NCBI RefSeq assembly: GCF_051297175.1
Contig: NZ_JBINNY010000001.1
Coordinates: forward strand, 992,001 to 1,056,000
Length of the DNA stretch: 64,000 bases
Direction of reading: 5' to 3'
Source: Dryocola sp051297175
GTDB lineage: Bacteria > Pseudomonadota > Gammaproteobacteria > Enterobacterales > Enterobacteriaceae
In this document: one piece after another, positions 34,194 through 42,881 of the stretch
How positions within the stretch are numbered: position 1 is the first letter of the stretch
Layout: each line of letters starts with the position of its first letter
Notes under the pieces: generated by a model
The model's input: only the letters and a program-made list of their open reading frames with translations
Databases searched by the model: none
Told to the model about the DNA's origin: nothing
Made by a program: the position numbers and the translations under genes

Positions 34194-34985
34194 TTGACTC
34201 AAATTACCCGCCTTCTGGACATCATGAAGCGCCTGCGCGACCCGGAAACCGGCTGCCCGTGGGACCGCGAACAAACCTTCGCTACCATTGCGCCGCACAC
34301 GCTGGAAGAAACGTATGAAGTGCTGGACGCCATCAGCCGCGAGGACTTTGTAGACCTGCGCGGCGAGCTTGGCGATTTGCTTTTCCAGGTCGTTTTCTAT
34401 GCGCAAATGGCGCAGGAAGAAGGGCGTTTTGACTTCGAAGATATCTGCGCCGCCATCAGCGACAAGCTAGAACGCCGCCACCCGCACATCTTCGGCGATG
34501 CGGTAGCAAACAGCAGCACGGAAGTTCTGGAACGCTGGGAACGCATCAAAACCGAAGAGCGCGCTGAAAAGGCGCAGCATTCGGCGCTGGACGATATTCC
34601 CGCAGCGCTGCCCGCGCTGATGCGCGCGCAAAAAATTCAGCGCCGCTGTTCGTCGGTGGGCTTCGACTGGACCACGCTTGGCCCGGTGCTCGATAAAGTG
34701 CATGAAGAGATCGACGAGGTGATGCACGAAGCTCAGCAGGCCGTCGTCGATGAGGCAAAACTTGAAGAAGAGGTTGGTGATTTACTGTTCGCAACGGTAA
34801 ATCTGGCGCGTCATTTGGGCACTAAAGCCGAGACCGCGCTACAAAAAGCCAACCTGAAATTCGAACGTCGTTTCCGCCAGGTGGAAAGCATAATCGCCGC
34901 GCAGGGCCTGGAAATGACCGATGCAACCCTCGATCAGATGGAAAGTGCCTGGCAGCAGGTTAAACGCCAGGAAACTGATATCTAA
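34194..34985 (+). CDS. mazG: Nucleoside triphosphate pyrophosphohydrolase MazG
   Basis: MazG hydrolyses NTPs and dNTPs to monophosphates and PPi and affects ppGpp-dependent survival in E. coli. The protein has two MazG repeats: TLEETYEVLDAI / DLRGELGDLLFQVVFYAQMA near the N-terminus and HEEIDEVMHEA / KLEEEVGDLLFATVNLARHLG near residue 200, with the metal-binding EExxE/ExxD patterns. The start is a TTG at 34194 (TTG ACT CAA ATT), preceded by AGGA. It gives 263 residues, exactly the E. coli length and N-terminus, so I accept the rare start. Separated from relA only by a BIME. Confidence 0.94.
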   Translation: MTQITRLLDIMKRLRDPETGCPWDREQTFATIAPHTLEETYEVLDAISREDFVDLRGELGDLLFQVVFYAQMAQEEGRFDFEDICAAISDKLERRHPHIFGDAVANSSTEVLERWERIKTEERAEKAQHSALDDIPAALPALMRAQKIQRRCSSVGFDWTTLGPVLDKVHEEIDEVMHEAQQAVVDEAKLEEEVGDLLFATVNLARHLGTKAETALQKANLKFERRFRQVESIIAAQGLEMTDATLDQMESAWQQVKRQETDI

Positions 34986-35210
34986 CGCGTTTTTGCGATC
35001 AAGCGCACTTAACGACAAATTCGATTTAACAAGCGCTTGATTTGCGTCAAAAACATTTATACCAGACCCGCTATTTTCCTAGCCCTGACAAAGCGCGAGG
35101 TCAGGTTGGCGGGTGAAGAATGAATGTTTGTGGCACCCAGACTGTTCGGGTATACTACTTTCCCGTCCTGGTTATTCCATCGTCTTTAAACCTAACTTCT
35201 CAGGTTCAGC

Positions 35211-36848
35211 ATGACAACGAACTATATTTTTGTGACCGGCGGGGTCGTTTCCTCTCTGGGTAAAGGCATTGCCGCAGCCTCCCTCGCAGCTATTCTCGAA
35301 GCCCGTGGCCTCAACGTATCCATCATGAAACTCGATCCGTACATCAACGTCGATCCGGGTACCATGAGCCCTATTCAACATGGGGAAGTGTTCGTTACCG
35401 AAGACGGCGCTGAAACCGATTTGGATTTGGGTCACTACGAGCGTTTCATTCGTAACAAAATGACGCGTCGTAACAACTTCACTACGGGTCGTATCTACTC
35501 CGAAGTCCTGCGCAAAGAACGTCGCGGCGACTATCTGGGTGCAACCGTACAGGTTATCCCACACATCACCAACGCTATCAAAGAACGCATTCTTGAAGGT
35601 GGCGAAGGCTACGATGTTGTGCTGGTTGAAATTGGCGGTACGGTGGGTGATATCGAATCCCTGCCATTCCTTGAAGCCATTCGCCAGATGGCCGTTGAAG
35701 TGGGCCGCGAGCACACGCTGTATATGCACCTGACTCTGGTGCCGTACATGGCCGCCGCCGGTGAAGTGAAAACAAAACCGACGCAGCACTCCGTAAAAGA
35801 ATTACTTTCCATTGGTATTCAGCCAGATGTGCTGATTTGCCGCTCTGACCGCGTCGTCCCGGCGAACGAACGTGCGAAAATTGCATTGTTCTGTAACGTT
35901 CCGGAGAAAGCGGTTATTTCTCTGAAAGACGTCGATTCCATCTATAAAATTCCAGGCCTGTTGAAATCTCAGGGGCTGGACGATTATATTTGTAAACGAT
36001 TCAGCTTGAACGTGCCGGAAGCTAACCTGGGCGAATGGGAACAGGTTATCTACGAAGAAGCGAATCCTACGGGCGAAGTCACGATTGGTATGGTCGGCAA
36101 GTACATTGAACTGCCGGACGCCTACAAATCTGTGATTGAAGCGCTGAAGCACGGTGGCCTGAAAAACCGTCTGACCGTTAACATCAAGCTTATCGATTCG
36201 CAGGATGTTGAAACGCGCGGCGAAGAGCTGCTTAAAGGTCTGGATGCTATCCTTATCCCTGGCGGTTTCGGCTATCGCGGCGTGGAAGGTAAAATTGCCA
36301 CCGCGCGCTATGCCCGTGAAAACAATATTCCTTATCTGGGTATCTGCCTGGGTATGCAGGTTGCGCTGATCGAATTCGCGCGTAACGTTGCAGGGATGGC
36401 AAACGCCAACTCCACGGAATTTGTGCCAGACTGTAAATACCCGGTGGTCGCCTTAATCACCGAGTGGCGTGACGAAGAAGGTAACGTTGAAGTACGTACC
36501 GAAAAGAGCGATCTGGGCGGCACCATGCGCCTTGGTGGCCAGCAGTGTCAGCTGACCGACGGTACTCTGGTACGCCAGATGTACGGTGAGCCGACTATCG
36601 TGGAACGTCATCGTCACCGCTATGAAGTCAACAACATGTTGTTGAAGCCGATTGAAGCAGCGGGTCTGAAAGTTGCAGGCCGCTCCGGTGATGATCAACT
36701 GGTAGAAATCATCGAGGTGCCTAATCACCCTTGGTTTGTTGCCTGCCAGTTCCACCCGGAATTTACTTCCACCCCGCGTGATGGGCATCCGCTGTTTGCA
36801 GGCTTTGTGAAAGCTGCCGGTGAATACCAGAAGCGTCAGGCGAAGTAA
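35211..36848 (+). CDS. pyrG: CTP synthase
   Basis: PyrG makes CTP from UTP, glutamine and ATP. The 545-residue enzyme has the N-terminal synthetase domain (VTGGVVSSLGKGIAAASLAAIL P-loop-like start, KLDPYINVDPGTMSP) and a C-terminal class I glutamine amidotransferase with IPGGFGYRG, nucleophile cysteine in YLGICLGMQVALIEF near residue 380, and His/Glu in CQFHPEFTS. Length equals E. coli. Codon usage here and in eno is markedly biased, as for highly expressed genes. A 225-base promoter region precedes it with no assigned operator. Confidence 0.97.
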   Translation: MTTNYIFVTGGVVSSLGKGIAAASLAAILEARGLNVSIMKLDPYINVDPGTMSPIQHGEVFVTEDGAETDLDLGHYERFIRNKMTRRNNFTTGRIYSEVLRKERRGDYLGATVQVIPHITNAIKERILEGGEGYDVVLVEIGGTVGDIESLPFLEAIRQMAVEVGREHTLYMHLTLVPYMAAAGEVKTKPTQHSVKELLSIGIQPDVLICRSDRVVPANERAKIALFCNVPEKAVISLKDVDSIYKIPGLLKSQGLDDYICKRFSLNVPEANLGEWEQVIYEEANPTGEVTIGMVGKYIELPDAYKSVIEALKHGGLKNRLTVNIKLIDSQDVETRGEELLKGLDAILIPGGFGYRGVEGKIATARYARENNIPYLGICLGMQVALIEFARNVAGMANANSTEFVPDCKYPVVALITEWRDEEGNVEVRTEKSDLGGTMRLGGQQCQLTDGTLVRQMYGEPTIVERHRHRYEVNNMLLKPIEAAGLKVAGRSGDDQLVEIIEVPNHPWFVACQFHPEFTSTPRDGHPLFAGFVKAAGEYQKRQAK

Positions 36849-36863
36849 GCAGAGTTAGAACGG

Positions 36864-36887
36864 CAACGCGCGACATTTCGCGCGTTG
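36864..36887 (+). terminator. Hairpin between pyrG and eno
   Basis: CAACGCGCG and CGCGCGTTG form a perfect 9-bp stem with a six-base loop, followed by TTTGTCTGG. The short T run suggests at most partial termination, i.e. an attenuator that lets some pyrG transcripts continue into eno. Confidence 0.5.
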
Positions 36888-36929
36888 TTTGTCTGGAGTT
36901 TTAGTTTAACTTGTACTGAGGAAAACCTA

Positions 36930-38225
36930 ATGTCCAAAATCGTTAAAGTCATCGGTCGTGAAATCATCGACTCCCGTGGTAACCCGACTGTTGAAGCCGA
37001 AGTTCATCTGGAAGGCGGTTTCGTAGGTATGGCTGCGGCACCATCAGGTGCTTCTACTGGTTCCCGCGAAGCGCTGGAACTGCGCGATGGCGACAAATCT
37101 CGTTTCATGGGTAAAGGCGTAACTAAAGCCGTTGCCGCTGTAAACGGCCCAATCGCTCAGGCGGTTATGGGTAAAGATGCGAAAGACCAGGCTAACATCG
37201 ACAAGATCATGATCGATCTCGATGGCACTGAAAACAAATCTAACTTCGGTGCGAACGCCATCCTGGCCGTTTCTCTTGCTGCTGCTAAAGCTGCTGCTGC
37301 CTCTAAAGGCCTGCCGCTGTACGCACACATCGCTGAACTGAACGGTACTCCGGGCAAATACTCCATGCCACTGCCTATGATGAACATCATCAACGGTGGC
37401 GAGCATGCCGACAACAACGTCGACATCCAGGAGTTCATGATCCAGCCTGTTGGCGCTAAAACTCTGAAAGAAGCGGTTCGTATCGGTTCTGAAGTGTTCC
37501 ACAACCTGGCTAAAGTTCTGAAATCTAAAGGCATGAGCACTGCAGTTGGTGACGAAGGTGGCTACGCGCCTAACCTGGGTTCTAACGCAGAAGCACTGGC
37601 TGTTATCGCTGAAGCGGTTAAAGCAGCAGGCTACGAGCTGGGTAAAGACGTTACTCTGGCTATGGACTGTGCAGCTTCCGAATTCTACAAAGACGGTAAA
37701 TACGTTCTGGCTGGCGAAGGCAACAAAGCTTTCACCTCTGAAGAATTCACCCACTTCCTGGAAGACCTGACCAAACAGTACCCAATCGTTTCTATCGAAG
37801 ACGGTCTGGACGAGTCTGACTGGGCTGGCTTCAAATACCAGACCGAAGTTCTGGGCGACAAACTGCAGCTGGTTGGTGATGACCTGTTCGTAACCAACAC
37901 CAAGATCCTGAAAGAAGGTATCGAGAAAGGCATCGCTAACTCCATCCTGATCAAATTCAACCAGATCGGTTCCCTGACCGAAACTCTGGCTGCGATCAAA
38001 ATGGCGAAAGACGCTGGCTACACTGCGGTTATCTCTCACCGTTCTGGCGAAACTGAAGATGCTACCATTGCCGACCTGGCTGTTGGTACCGCTGCAGGCC
38101 AGATCAAAACTGGTTCTATGAGCCGTTCTGACCGTGTTGCTAAATACAACCAGCTGATTCGTATCGAAGAAGCGCTGGGTGATGCAGCACCGTTCAACGG
38201 TCTGAAAGAAGTTAAAGGTCAGTAA
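36930..38225 (+). CDS. eno: Enolase
   Basis: Enolase converts 2-phosphoglycerate to phosphoenolpyruvate in glycolysis and is also a scaffold component of the RNase E degradosome. ATG 36930 (MSKIVKVIGREIIDSRGNPT) gives 431 residues. An upstream in-frame start at 36885 is not used because ACTGAGGAAAAC lies right before MSK. Visible motifs are GASTGSREALELRDGD, GDEGGYAPNLGSNAEA, the metal ligands in SIEDGLDESDW and LVGDDLFVTN, and the signature ILIKFNQIGSLTET with ISHRSGETED. A strong terminator follows. Confidence 0.97.
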   Translation: MSKIVKVIGREIIDSRGNPTVEAEVHLEGGFVGMAAAPSGASTGSREALELRDGDKSRFMGKGVTKAVAAVNGPIAQAVMGKDAKDQANIDKIMIDLDGTENKSNFGANAILAVSLAAAKAAAASKGLPLYAHIAELNGTPGKYSMPLPMMNIINGGEHADNNVDIQEFMIQPVGAKTLKEAVRIGSEVFHNLAKVLKSKGMSTAVGDEGGYAPNLGSNAEALAVIAEAVKAAGYELGKDVTLAMDCAASEFYKDGKYVLAGEGNKAFTSEEFTHFLEDLTKQYPIVSIEDGLDESDWAGFKYQTEVLGDKLQLVGDDLFVTNTKILKEGIEKGIANSILIKFNQIGSLTETLAAIKMAKDAGYTAVISHRSGETEDATIADLAVGTAAGQIKTGSMSRSDRVAKYNQLIRIEEALGDAAPFNGLKEVKGQ

Positions 38226-38254
38226 TTCGTTACTGTCGCTTTAGATTCTGAGAA

Positions 38255-38278
38255 AAACCCGCTTCGGCGGGTTTTTTT
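38255..38278 (+). terminator. Rho-independent terminator after eno
   Basis: AAACCCGC-TTCG-GCGGGTTT with a UUCG-type tetraloop is followed by TTTT. Confidence 0.93.
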
Positions 38279-38394
38279 ATGTCTGATTATTAACCGCTTT
38301 TCCCCGTAAGTGCTTAATCCCGCCTAAAAATTTGCGCTCATCTCCTGTCTCGACCAGGCTTTGAAGGATATTAACCACAGGTCAGGAGACCGCC

Positions 38395-39411
38395 ATGAGA
38401 GCAGCTGTAGTTAGCAAAGACCATTCCGTTGAAATTATTGATAAACCTATGCGCGAGCTGAAGCACGGTGAAGCGTTACTGGCGATGGAATGTTGCGGTG
38501 TTTGCCACACCGATTTGCACGTCAAAAATGGCGATTTTGGTGATGTGACAGGGACTACGCTTGGGCACGAAGGCATCGGTATTGTGAAATCGATTGGGCC
38601 GGGCGTGACCTCGCTGAAAGTGGGCGACCGCGCAAGCGTTGCCTGGTTCTTCCGCGGCTGCGGCCACTGCGAATACTGCAACAGCGGCAATGAAACCCTG
38701 TGCCGCAGCGTCACCAACGCGGGTTACACCGTGGACGGCGGCATGGCGGAAGAGTGCATTGTGGTTGCCGACTATGCGGTAAAAGTCCCCGACGGCCTTG
38801 AGTCCGCCGCCGCCAGCAGCGTCACCTGCGCGGGCGTAACGACCTATAAAGCTGTGAAAGTTTCCAATATCAAACCGGGCCAGTGGATTGCTATCTATGG
38901 CCTGGGCGGCCTCGGCAACCTTGCCCTGCAGTACGCGAAAAACGTCTTCAACGCCAAAGTCATCGCTATCGACGTCAACGACGCGCAGCTCGACTTCGCC
39001 AAAGAGAGCGGGGCGGATCTGGTGATTAACTCGCGCAATGAAGACGCCGCAAAAATCATCCAGGAAAAAACCGGTGGCGCGCATGCCGCAGTCGTCACGG
39101 CGGTGGCGAAAGCCGCGTTCAACTCCGCCGTTGACGCCGTTCGCGCTGGCGCTCGTATTGTCGCCGTCGGTCTGCCATCTGAATCCATGAGCCTGAATAT
39201 CCCGCGCCTGGTGCTGGACGGCATTGAAGTCGTCGGTTCGCTGGTCGGCACGCGTCAGGATCTGGCTGAAGCCTTCCAGTTTGCCGCCGAAGGCAAAGTT
39301 ACGCCAAAAGTGACGATGCGCCCGCTGGAGGATATCAACGCCATCTTCCAGGAAATGGAGAGCGGCAAAATCAAAGGCCGCATGGTGATTGATTTCAGAA
39401 CGAAGAAGTAA
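38395..39411 (+). CDS. adhP: Zinc-dependent alcohol dehydrogenase AdhP
   Basis: AdhP is a cytoplasmic NAD-dependent medium-chain alcohol dehydrogenase preferring ethanol and propanol. The 338-residue protein has catalytic zinc ligands in CCGVCHTDLH and GHEGIG, the structural zinc cluster GCGHCEYCNSGNETLC near residues 90-105, and the Rossmann motif YGLGGLGNLALQYAKN near 170. TCAGGAGACC right before the ATG is the ribosome site. In E. coli K-12 adhP is elsewhere on the chromosome, so its place after eno is a lineage-specific arrangement. Confidence 0.94.
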   Translation: MRAAVVSKDHSVEIIDKPMRELKHGEALLAMECCGVCHTDLHVKNGDFGDVTGTTLGHEGIGIVKSIGPGVTSLKVGDRASVAWFFRGCGHCEYCNSGNETLCRSVTNAGYTVDGGMAEECIVVADYAVKVPDGLESAAASSVTCAGVTTYKAVKVSNIKPGQWIAIYGLGGLGNLALQYAKNVFNAKVIAIDVNDAQLDFAKESGADLVINSRNEDAAKIIQEKTGGAHAAVVTAVAKAAFNSAVDAVRAGARIVAVGLPSESMSLNIPRLVLDGIEVVGSLVGTRQDLAEAFQFAAEGKVTPKVTMRPLEDINAIFQEMESGKIKGRMVIDFRTKK

Positions 39412-39420
39412 CGCTTCAAA

Positions 39421-39446
39421 AAATGGCCGGGCTAACCCGGCCATTT
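39421..39446. terminator. Bidirectional terminator between adhP and the M20 peptidase gene
   Basis: AAATGGCCGGG-CTAA-CCCGGCCATTT is a perfect 11-bp stem. It is followed by GCTTT on the plus strand and TTTTTGAAGC on the minus strand, and serves both convergent genes. Confidence 0.88.
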
Positions 39447-39449
39447 GCT

Positions 39450-40562
39450 TTACAGCGACTGAATCACTCGCCTGAGCAGGCGCACGCGCGGTTCAATGCT
39501 GTCCAGCTCAAGGTATTCAGACGGGCTGTGGAAGCCCGCGCCTATCGGGCCGAACCCGTCCAGAGATGGCACGCCAAGCGCTGCGGTGTGGTTGGCGTCG
39601 GAACCGCCGCCGACCGCCTGCCAGCGAATTTCCACGCCTTCGGCATCACCCGCCCGTTCAACGATTTGCATCAGGGCTTCGGTATCGGCGCTCGGTGACA
39701 TGGCCGGCGTCTGCGCCTGCTGCTCGACCAGCGTTTTCACATCGCGCTCAAATTCCCGCCGGGCAAAAGCCTGCACGGCGTCGTTCACCCGCAGATATTC
39801 GTCGTTATCCTGGAAGCGCACGTCGACGATCATTTCAGCGTGATCCGGGACGATATTCGCGACCACGCCGCCGGAAATAACGCCGGTGTTGATCGTCGTG
39901 CCTTTGGCGCTGTCGCTCAGCTCGCTTATCGCCAGCACCGCATGGGCCAGCGCATTTATCGCCGAGCGGCCTTTGTCCGGATCGTTGCCCGCGTGCGCCG
40001 CCACGCCTTTAAATGCCAGGCGATAGCGCGACATGCCCTTGCGGGCTTTAACCAGCGAACCGTCGGCCCTTGCGGCTTCCGCTACCAGCACGCAGCGGCT
40101 GCGTTTTGCCAGCTCGCCAATCCACTGGTGGGAGTGCACCGAGCCGGTTTCTTCGTCTGGGTTCATGGCAACGGCAATCGACAGGCGCGCCAGATCCGCT
40201 TTCTCAAGGTCGCGCATCGCCCAAAGAATGTTAAGCAGCCCGCTTTTCATATCCGAAACGCCGGGGCCGTACGCGCGGTTGCCTTCGATGCTAAACGGAC
40301 GTTCCGCCACGGTGCCCGGCGGGAACACGGTATCCATGTGTCCGACGAGCAGCACGTCGTAGTGTGCGGACTGCGGCTTGTTGGTCGCGAACAGGCCTGG
40401 CCCGACCTTATCGCCCAGAGGTACCTGCTCGCAGTGCCAGTTTTCGGCCTGATACCACTGCTGGAAAATGCGGCTCACCTCCGCCACGCCGTCGAGCGTT
40501 GCGGTGCCGCAGTCGATATTGACTACCTTTTTCAGCTCGTGGAGATACTGTTTCAGTTCCAT
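39450..40562 (-). CDS. M20-family metallopeptidase (carboxypeptidase G2-like)
   Basis: A 370-residue zinc-dependent M20 peptidase/aminoacylase. Metal and catalytic residues are visible in LLVGHMDTVFPPGT (His, Asp), YGPGVSDMKSGLLNIL (bridging Asp), NPDEETGSVHSHQW (catalytic Glu pair) and the C-terminal GGGSDANHTAALG. The central dimerisation domain is present. It resembles glutamate carboxypeptidase/CPG2 enzymes that release a C-terminal amino acid from an acyl or peptidyl group. No signal peptide is seen, so it acts in the cytoplasm. It closes a yjiH-yjiG-M20 run with 3 bases between genes; the membrane pair probably imports its substrate. Confidence 0.87.
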   Translation of the reverse strand: MELKQYLHELKKVVNIDCGTATLDGVAEVSRIFQQWYQAENWHCEQVPLGDKVGPGLFATNKPQSAHYDVLLVGHMDTVFPPGTVAERPFSIEGNRAYGPGVSDMKSGLLNILWAMRDLEKADLARLSIAVAMNPDEETGSVHSHQWIGELAKRSRCVLVAEAARADGSLVKARKGMSRYRLAFKGVAAHAGNDPDKGRSAINALAHAVLAISELSDSAKGTTINTGVISGGVVANIVPDHAEMIVDVRFQDNDEYLRVNDAVQAFARREFERDVKTLVEQQAQTPAMSPSADTEALMQIVERAGDAEGVEIRWQAVGGGSDANHTAALGVPSLDGFGPIGAGFHSPSEYLELDSIEPRVRLLRRVIQSL

Positions 40563-40565
40563 GGG

Positions 40566-41033
40566 TTACTCCAAAATCATCAGTCGCATAATTAACATGG
40601 CACCGAACGCGTTCAGCACCGAAAGGGCAATCATTAGCGGTATACGTTTTGCTGGGATGCCGACCACGCCGAGGATGCGCCCGGCGTACTGCACCTGCGA
40701 ACCCATCAGATAAATCGCCGGGGCCAGAATGGCGAGGTGGGTGCCGCTCAGAATCCCTTTCTCAAACAGGCTGATGGCAACGCCCACGCCGCCGCCCATC
40801 GACATCCAGCCGCCAATCAATACCGCAGCGGCCTCGCCGGGCAGGCCAAAGAGCTTCATCACCGGCCCGAACAGCCACGCCATGCCGCCCAGCGCGCCGG
40901 TCAGCTCAAGCGCATAAATAATAATGAACGCCATCAGGACGTTAGGCAGGGTGCTGGTGGTGGCGATATTCCAGCCCTTGCGCGCTCCGGCGACAAAGAC
41001 GTCGGTGATCATCGGTTTGGTGTTCTCAGCCAT
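40566..41033 (-). CDS. yjiG: YjiG-family inner-membrane protein
   Basis: A 155-residue membrane protein of the YjiG family, with about four hydrophobic segments (TLPNVLMAFIIIYALELTGAL, LIGGWMSMGGGVGVAIS, LAILAPAIYLMGSQVQYAGR, IALSVLNAFGAMLIMRLMIL). The GEAAAVLIGGWMSMGGG block is the Gate/nucleoside-recognition-type signature. It overlaps yjiH by 8 bases, so the two are made together, probably as halves of one transporter. In E. coli the pair sits beside the isoaspartyl dipeptidase gene iadA; here the peptidase is an M20 enzyme. Confidence 0.85.
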   Translation of the reverse strand: MAENTKPMITDVFVAGARKGWNIATTSTLPNVLMAFIIIYALELTGALGGMAWLFGPVMKLFGLPGEAAAVLIGGWMSMGGGVGVAISLFEKGILSGTHLAILAPAIYLMGSQVQYAGRILGVVGIPAKRIPLMIALSVLNAFGAMLIMRLMILE

Positions 41034-41739
41034 GCTCCACCTCCGCGCCTGGCTTGTGCTGGGTGAGATTCAGAATCAGACGCATCAGGTTTGCTCCAAC
41101 GATCTTCATGACAAACATCACGGCCACGCACAGGCCGATGGATGCGGGCACCGCGTGGGTGCCGTCCAGCGCCAGCAGGGTAAACAGCACCGCGCCGGAG
41201 GAGAAAAAGTTGGTGATCATCGCCCCGGCAGAAAACTGGAACATGGTGAACACGGTTTTCTCTTTTTCAGTGATCTGGCCTTCATCGGCCAGCACGCGGG
41301 TCAGCGAAGCGCCAACGTCGGTACTTTGTAGGCTGCCGATCAGCGCAAGGCCGGTAGCGCCTGGAATGCCAAGCAGCGGGCGAAGCAGGGGGGTAAGCAG
41401 CTTACGGGCGGCGTGCAGCGCGCCGTAATGTTCCAACACGTTGATCATTCCCAGCGCAAACATCACCGCCGGGATCAGCCCAAAGGCAAACAGAAAGCCG
41501 TCCATTGCGCCGTGGCCGCCCTTGCCGCGAAAGGCGCTTTTCGCCACGTCTACCGTTTCTCCCTGATAGCTAACGCCCGTCACCACTTTGCCGAAGGCAC
41601 CGTTGAGCGTGGTGAAGTCAAAAACGCCCCACCACTCTTTACCGCCCAGCAGTCCGGAAAAAAACACCATTGCGAACAGCAGCGCAAAGTACGCGCCAGG
41701 CCCAACTCGCGGATTATCTGTTTGAACAGAACCTTCCAT
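41026..41739 (-). CDS. yjiH: YjiH-family inner-membrane protein
   Basis: A 237-residue protein with a nucleoside-recognition (Gate) domain and about six hydrophobic stretches. Visible landmarks are GAYFALLFAMVFFSGLLGG, FLFAFGLIPAVMFALGMINVL, LLTPLLRPLLGIPGATGLALIGSLQSTD and the AGAMITNFFSSGAVLF block. It is the upstream gene of the yjiH-yjiG-M20 run. A 190-base gap with a clear inverted repeat (41869-41897) separates it from the RpiR-family regulator gene on the same strand. Substrate unknown; small peptides or N-acyl amino acids are an inference from the neighbour. Confidence 0.85.
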   Translation of the reverse strand: MEGSVQTDNPRVGPGAYFALLFAMVFFSGLLGGKEWWGVFDFTTLNGAFGKVVTGVSYQGETVDVAKSAFRGKGGHGAMDGFLFAFGLIPAVMFALGMINVLEHYGALHAARKLLTPLLRPLLGIPGATGLALIGSLQSTDVGASLTRVLADEGQITEKEKTVFTMFQFSAGAMITNFFSSGAVLFTLLALDGTHAVPASIGLCVAVMFVMKIVGANLMRLILNLTQHKPGAEVEHG

Positions 41740-41868
41740 ATATCATTTCCTTATGTCATTGAGGGAGTAGCAGGGCGATGCTAAAAGTGCCTCAGACGGA
41801 AGGTTATGATGGCGATCAAGGCGCGGGGCAAAGAAGTGGACGAGGGGGAAACGGTGAGACAGGAAGCA

Positions 41869-41897
41869 CAATAACCTTATGAAAATCTAGGTTATTG
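41869..41897. promoter_or_regulatory. Candidate operator upstream of yjiH
   Basis: CAATAACCT and AGGTTATTG are perfect 9-bp arms 11 bases apart, about 130 bases before yjiH. There is no T run, so it is not a terminator for the regulator gene. The adjacent RpiR-family protein is the obvious candidate to bind it. Confidence 0.5.
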
Positions 41898-41929
41898 CAC
41901 TTCAGAATGTGACCTGATGGGCGGGAAAG

Positions 41930-42757
41930 CTAGATCAGCAGCGGCAGCGTGGCGCTGGCGGTCTGCTGGCTTGCGGATGCATAGCGGCTATCACGGGTGA
42001 TAAGTTCGCCAACCAGCACTTCAACCAGCAGCATGGCGCCCACTTTGGCATTCAGCGAACCCGCGCTAAGCGGGCCTTCCGGCTTGGCGGCCACCAGCAG
42101 CAGATCGGCAAGATCGGCCAGCGGGCTGCGCAGCGTATTGCTCAGCAGCAGGACGCGCGCGTTACGCTTCTTCGCAAGCTTCACCACGTGCAGCAGATCT
42201 TTGGTCGAGCCGGAACTTGAGATCGCCACCACCAGATCGCGCTCGCCGAGCGTCGCCGCGTTCATCGCCGCGCGGTGCATATCGCTAAACAGCTGCGCCG
42301 ATTTGCCGAGGCGCAGCAGCTTGTAGTGCAGGTAATCGCCCATAATCGCGCTCGCGGCAACGCCATAAATCTGCACGGACGTTGCCTCGTGCAGCGCAAG
42401 TCCGGCCTGCTGGAGCACCTCACGATTGATAAGCTTGCCGGTATCCCGCAGCGCCTGCACCGATTCTTCCACCAGCTCGTCGATGCTGTCTTCGCTGGCT
42501 ACCGCAGCAGGCTGGCTTTGCTGAATATCCAGCGCCAGCGCCATTTTGAATTCGGTATAGCCCTTACAGCCTAAATGGCGGCACAAGCGGGTGACGCTTG
42601 CCTCGCTGGTTTCGCTTTCCCGCGCCAGCTCGGTGATCGTCAGGTAAAGCACCTTCTGCGGCTCGGTCAGGATGAAATCCCCCAGCTTTTGCAGCGTAGG
42701 GCTATAGCCCGGCAGCCCCTGGCGCAGGTGCAGCAAAATATTTTCGTTATCCGTCAT
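41930..42757 (-). CDS. MurR/RpiR-family transcriptional regulator
   Basis: A regulator with an N-terminal RpiR HTH (ITELARESETSEASVTRLCRHLGCKGYTEF, first half ending at SVTRLC) and a C-terminal SIS sugar-isomerase domain that binds phosphosugars (VQIYGVAASAIMGDYL, ISSSGSTKDLLHVVKLAKKR). ATG 42757 (MTDNENILL) with GGGAAG upstream gives 275 residues; a TTG at 42781 would add eight. It diverges from the PTS-nanE genes and precedes the yjiHG-M20 run, so it may control one or both. A phosphorylated amino sugar such as ManNAc-6-P is the likely ligand (inference). Confidence 0.9.
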   Translation of the reverse strand: MTDNENILLHLRQGLPGYSPTLQKLGDFILTEPQKVLYLTITELARESETSEASVTRLCRHLGCKGYTEFKMALALDIQQSQPAAVASEDSIDELVEESVQALRDTGKLINREVLQQAGLALHEATSVQIYGVAASAIMGDYLHYKLLRLGKSAQLFSDMHRAAMNAATLGERDLVVAISSSGSTKDLLHVVKLAKKRNARVLLLSNTLRSPLADLADLLLVAAKPEGPLSAGSLNAKVGAMLLVEVLVGELITRDSRYASASQQTASATLPLLI

Positions 42758-42836
42758 CGAACTTCCCGCTTGCTCATTCAAAACTGCGCCTAGTGTGGCG
42801 GAAAGCCCCTACGCTGCGCCAGCAGATTCGATTAAT

Positions 42837-42852
42837 TGTGATCGCGATCGAA
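42837..42852. promoter_or_regulatory. CRP-like site in the regulator-PTS gap
   Basis: TGTGA-TCGCGA-TCGAA has a perfect left half and a weak right half, about 80 bases before the PTS gene. Catabolite control is usual for PTS sugar genes. Confidence 0.45.
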
Positions 42853-42881
42853 GTGATGATGTAAATTTTCAGTGATATATC

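Noticed and set aside
37044..38039. 331-codon open frame on the minus strand opposite eno
   Set aside because: Shadow of the strongly codon-biased eno gene; no ribosome site or plausible protein.
38476..39444. 322-codon open frame opposite adhP
   Set aside because: Shadow frame; composition follows the antisense of adhP and it runs through the bidirectional terminator.
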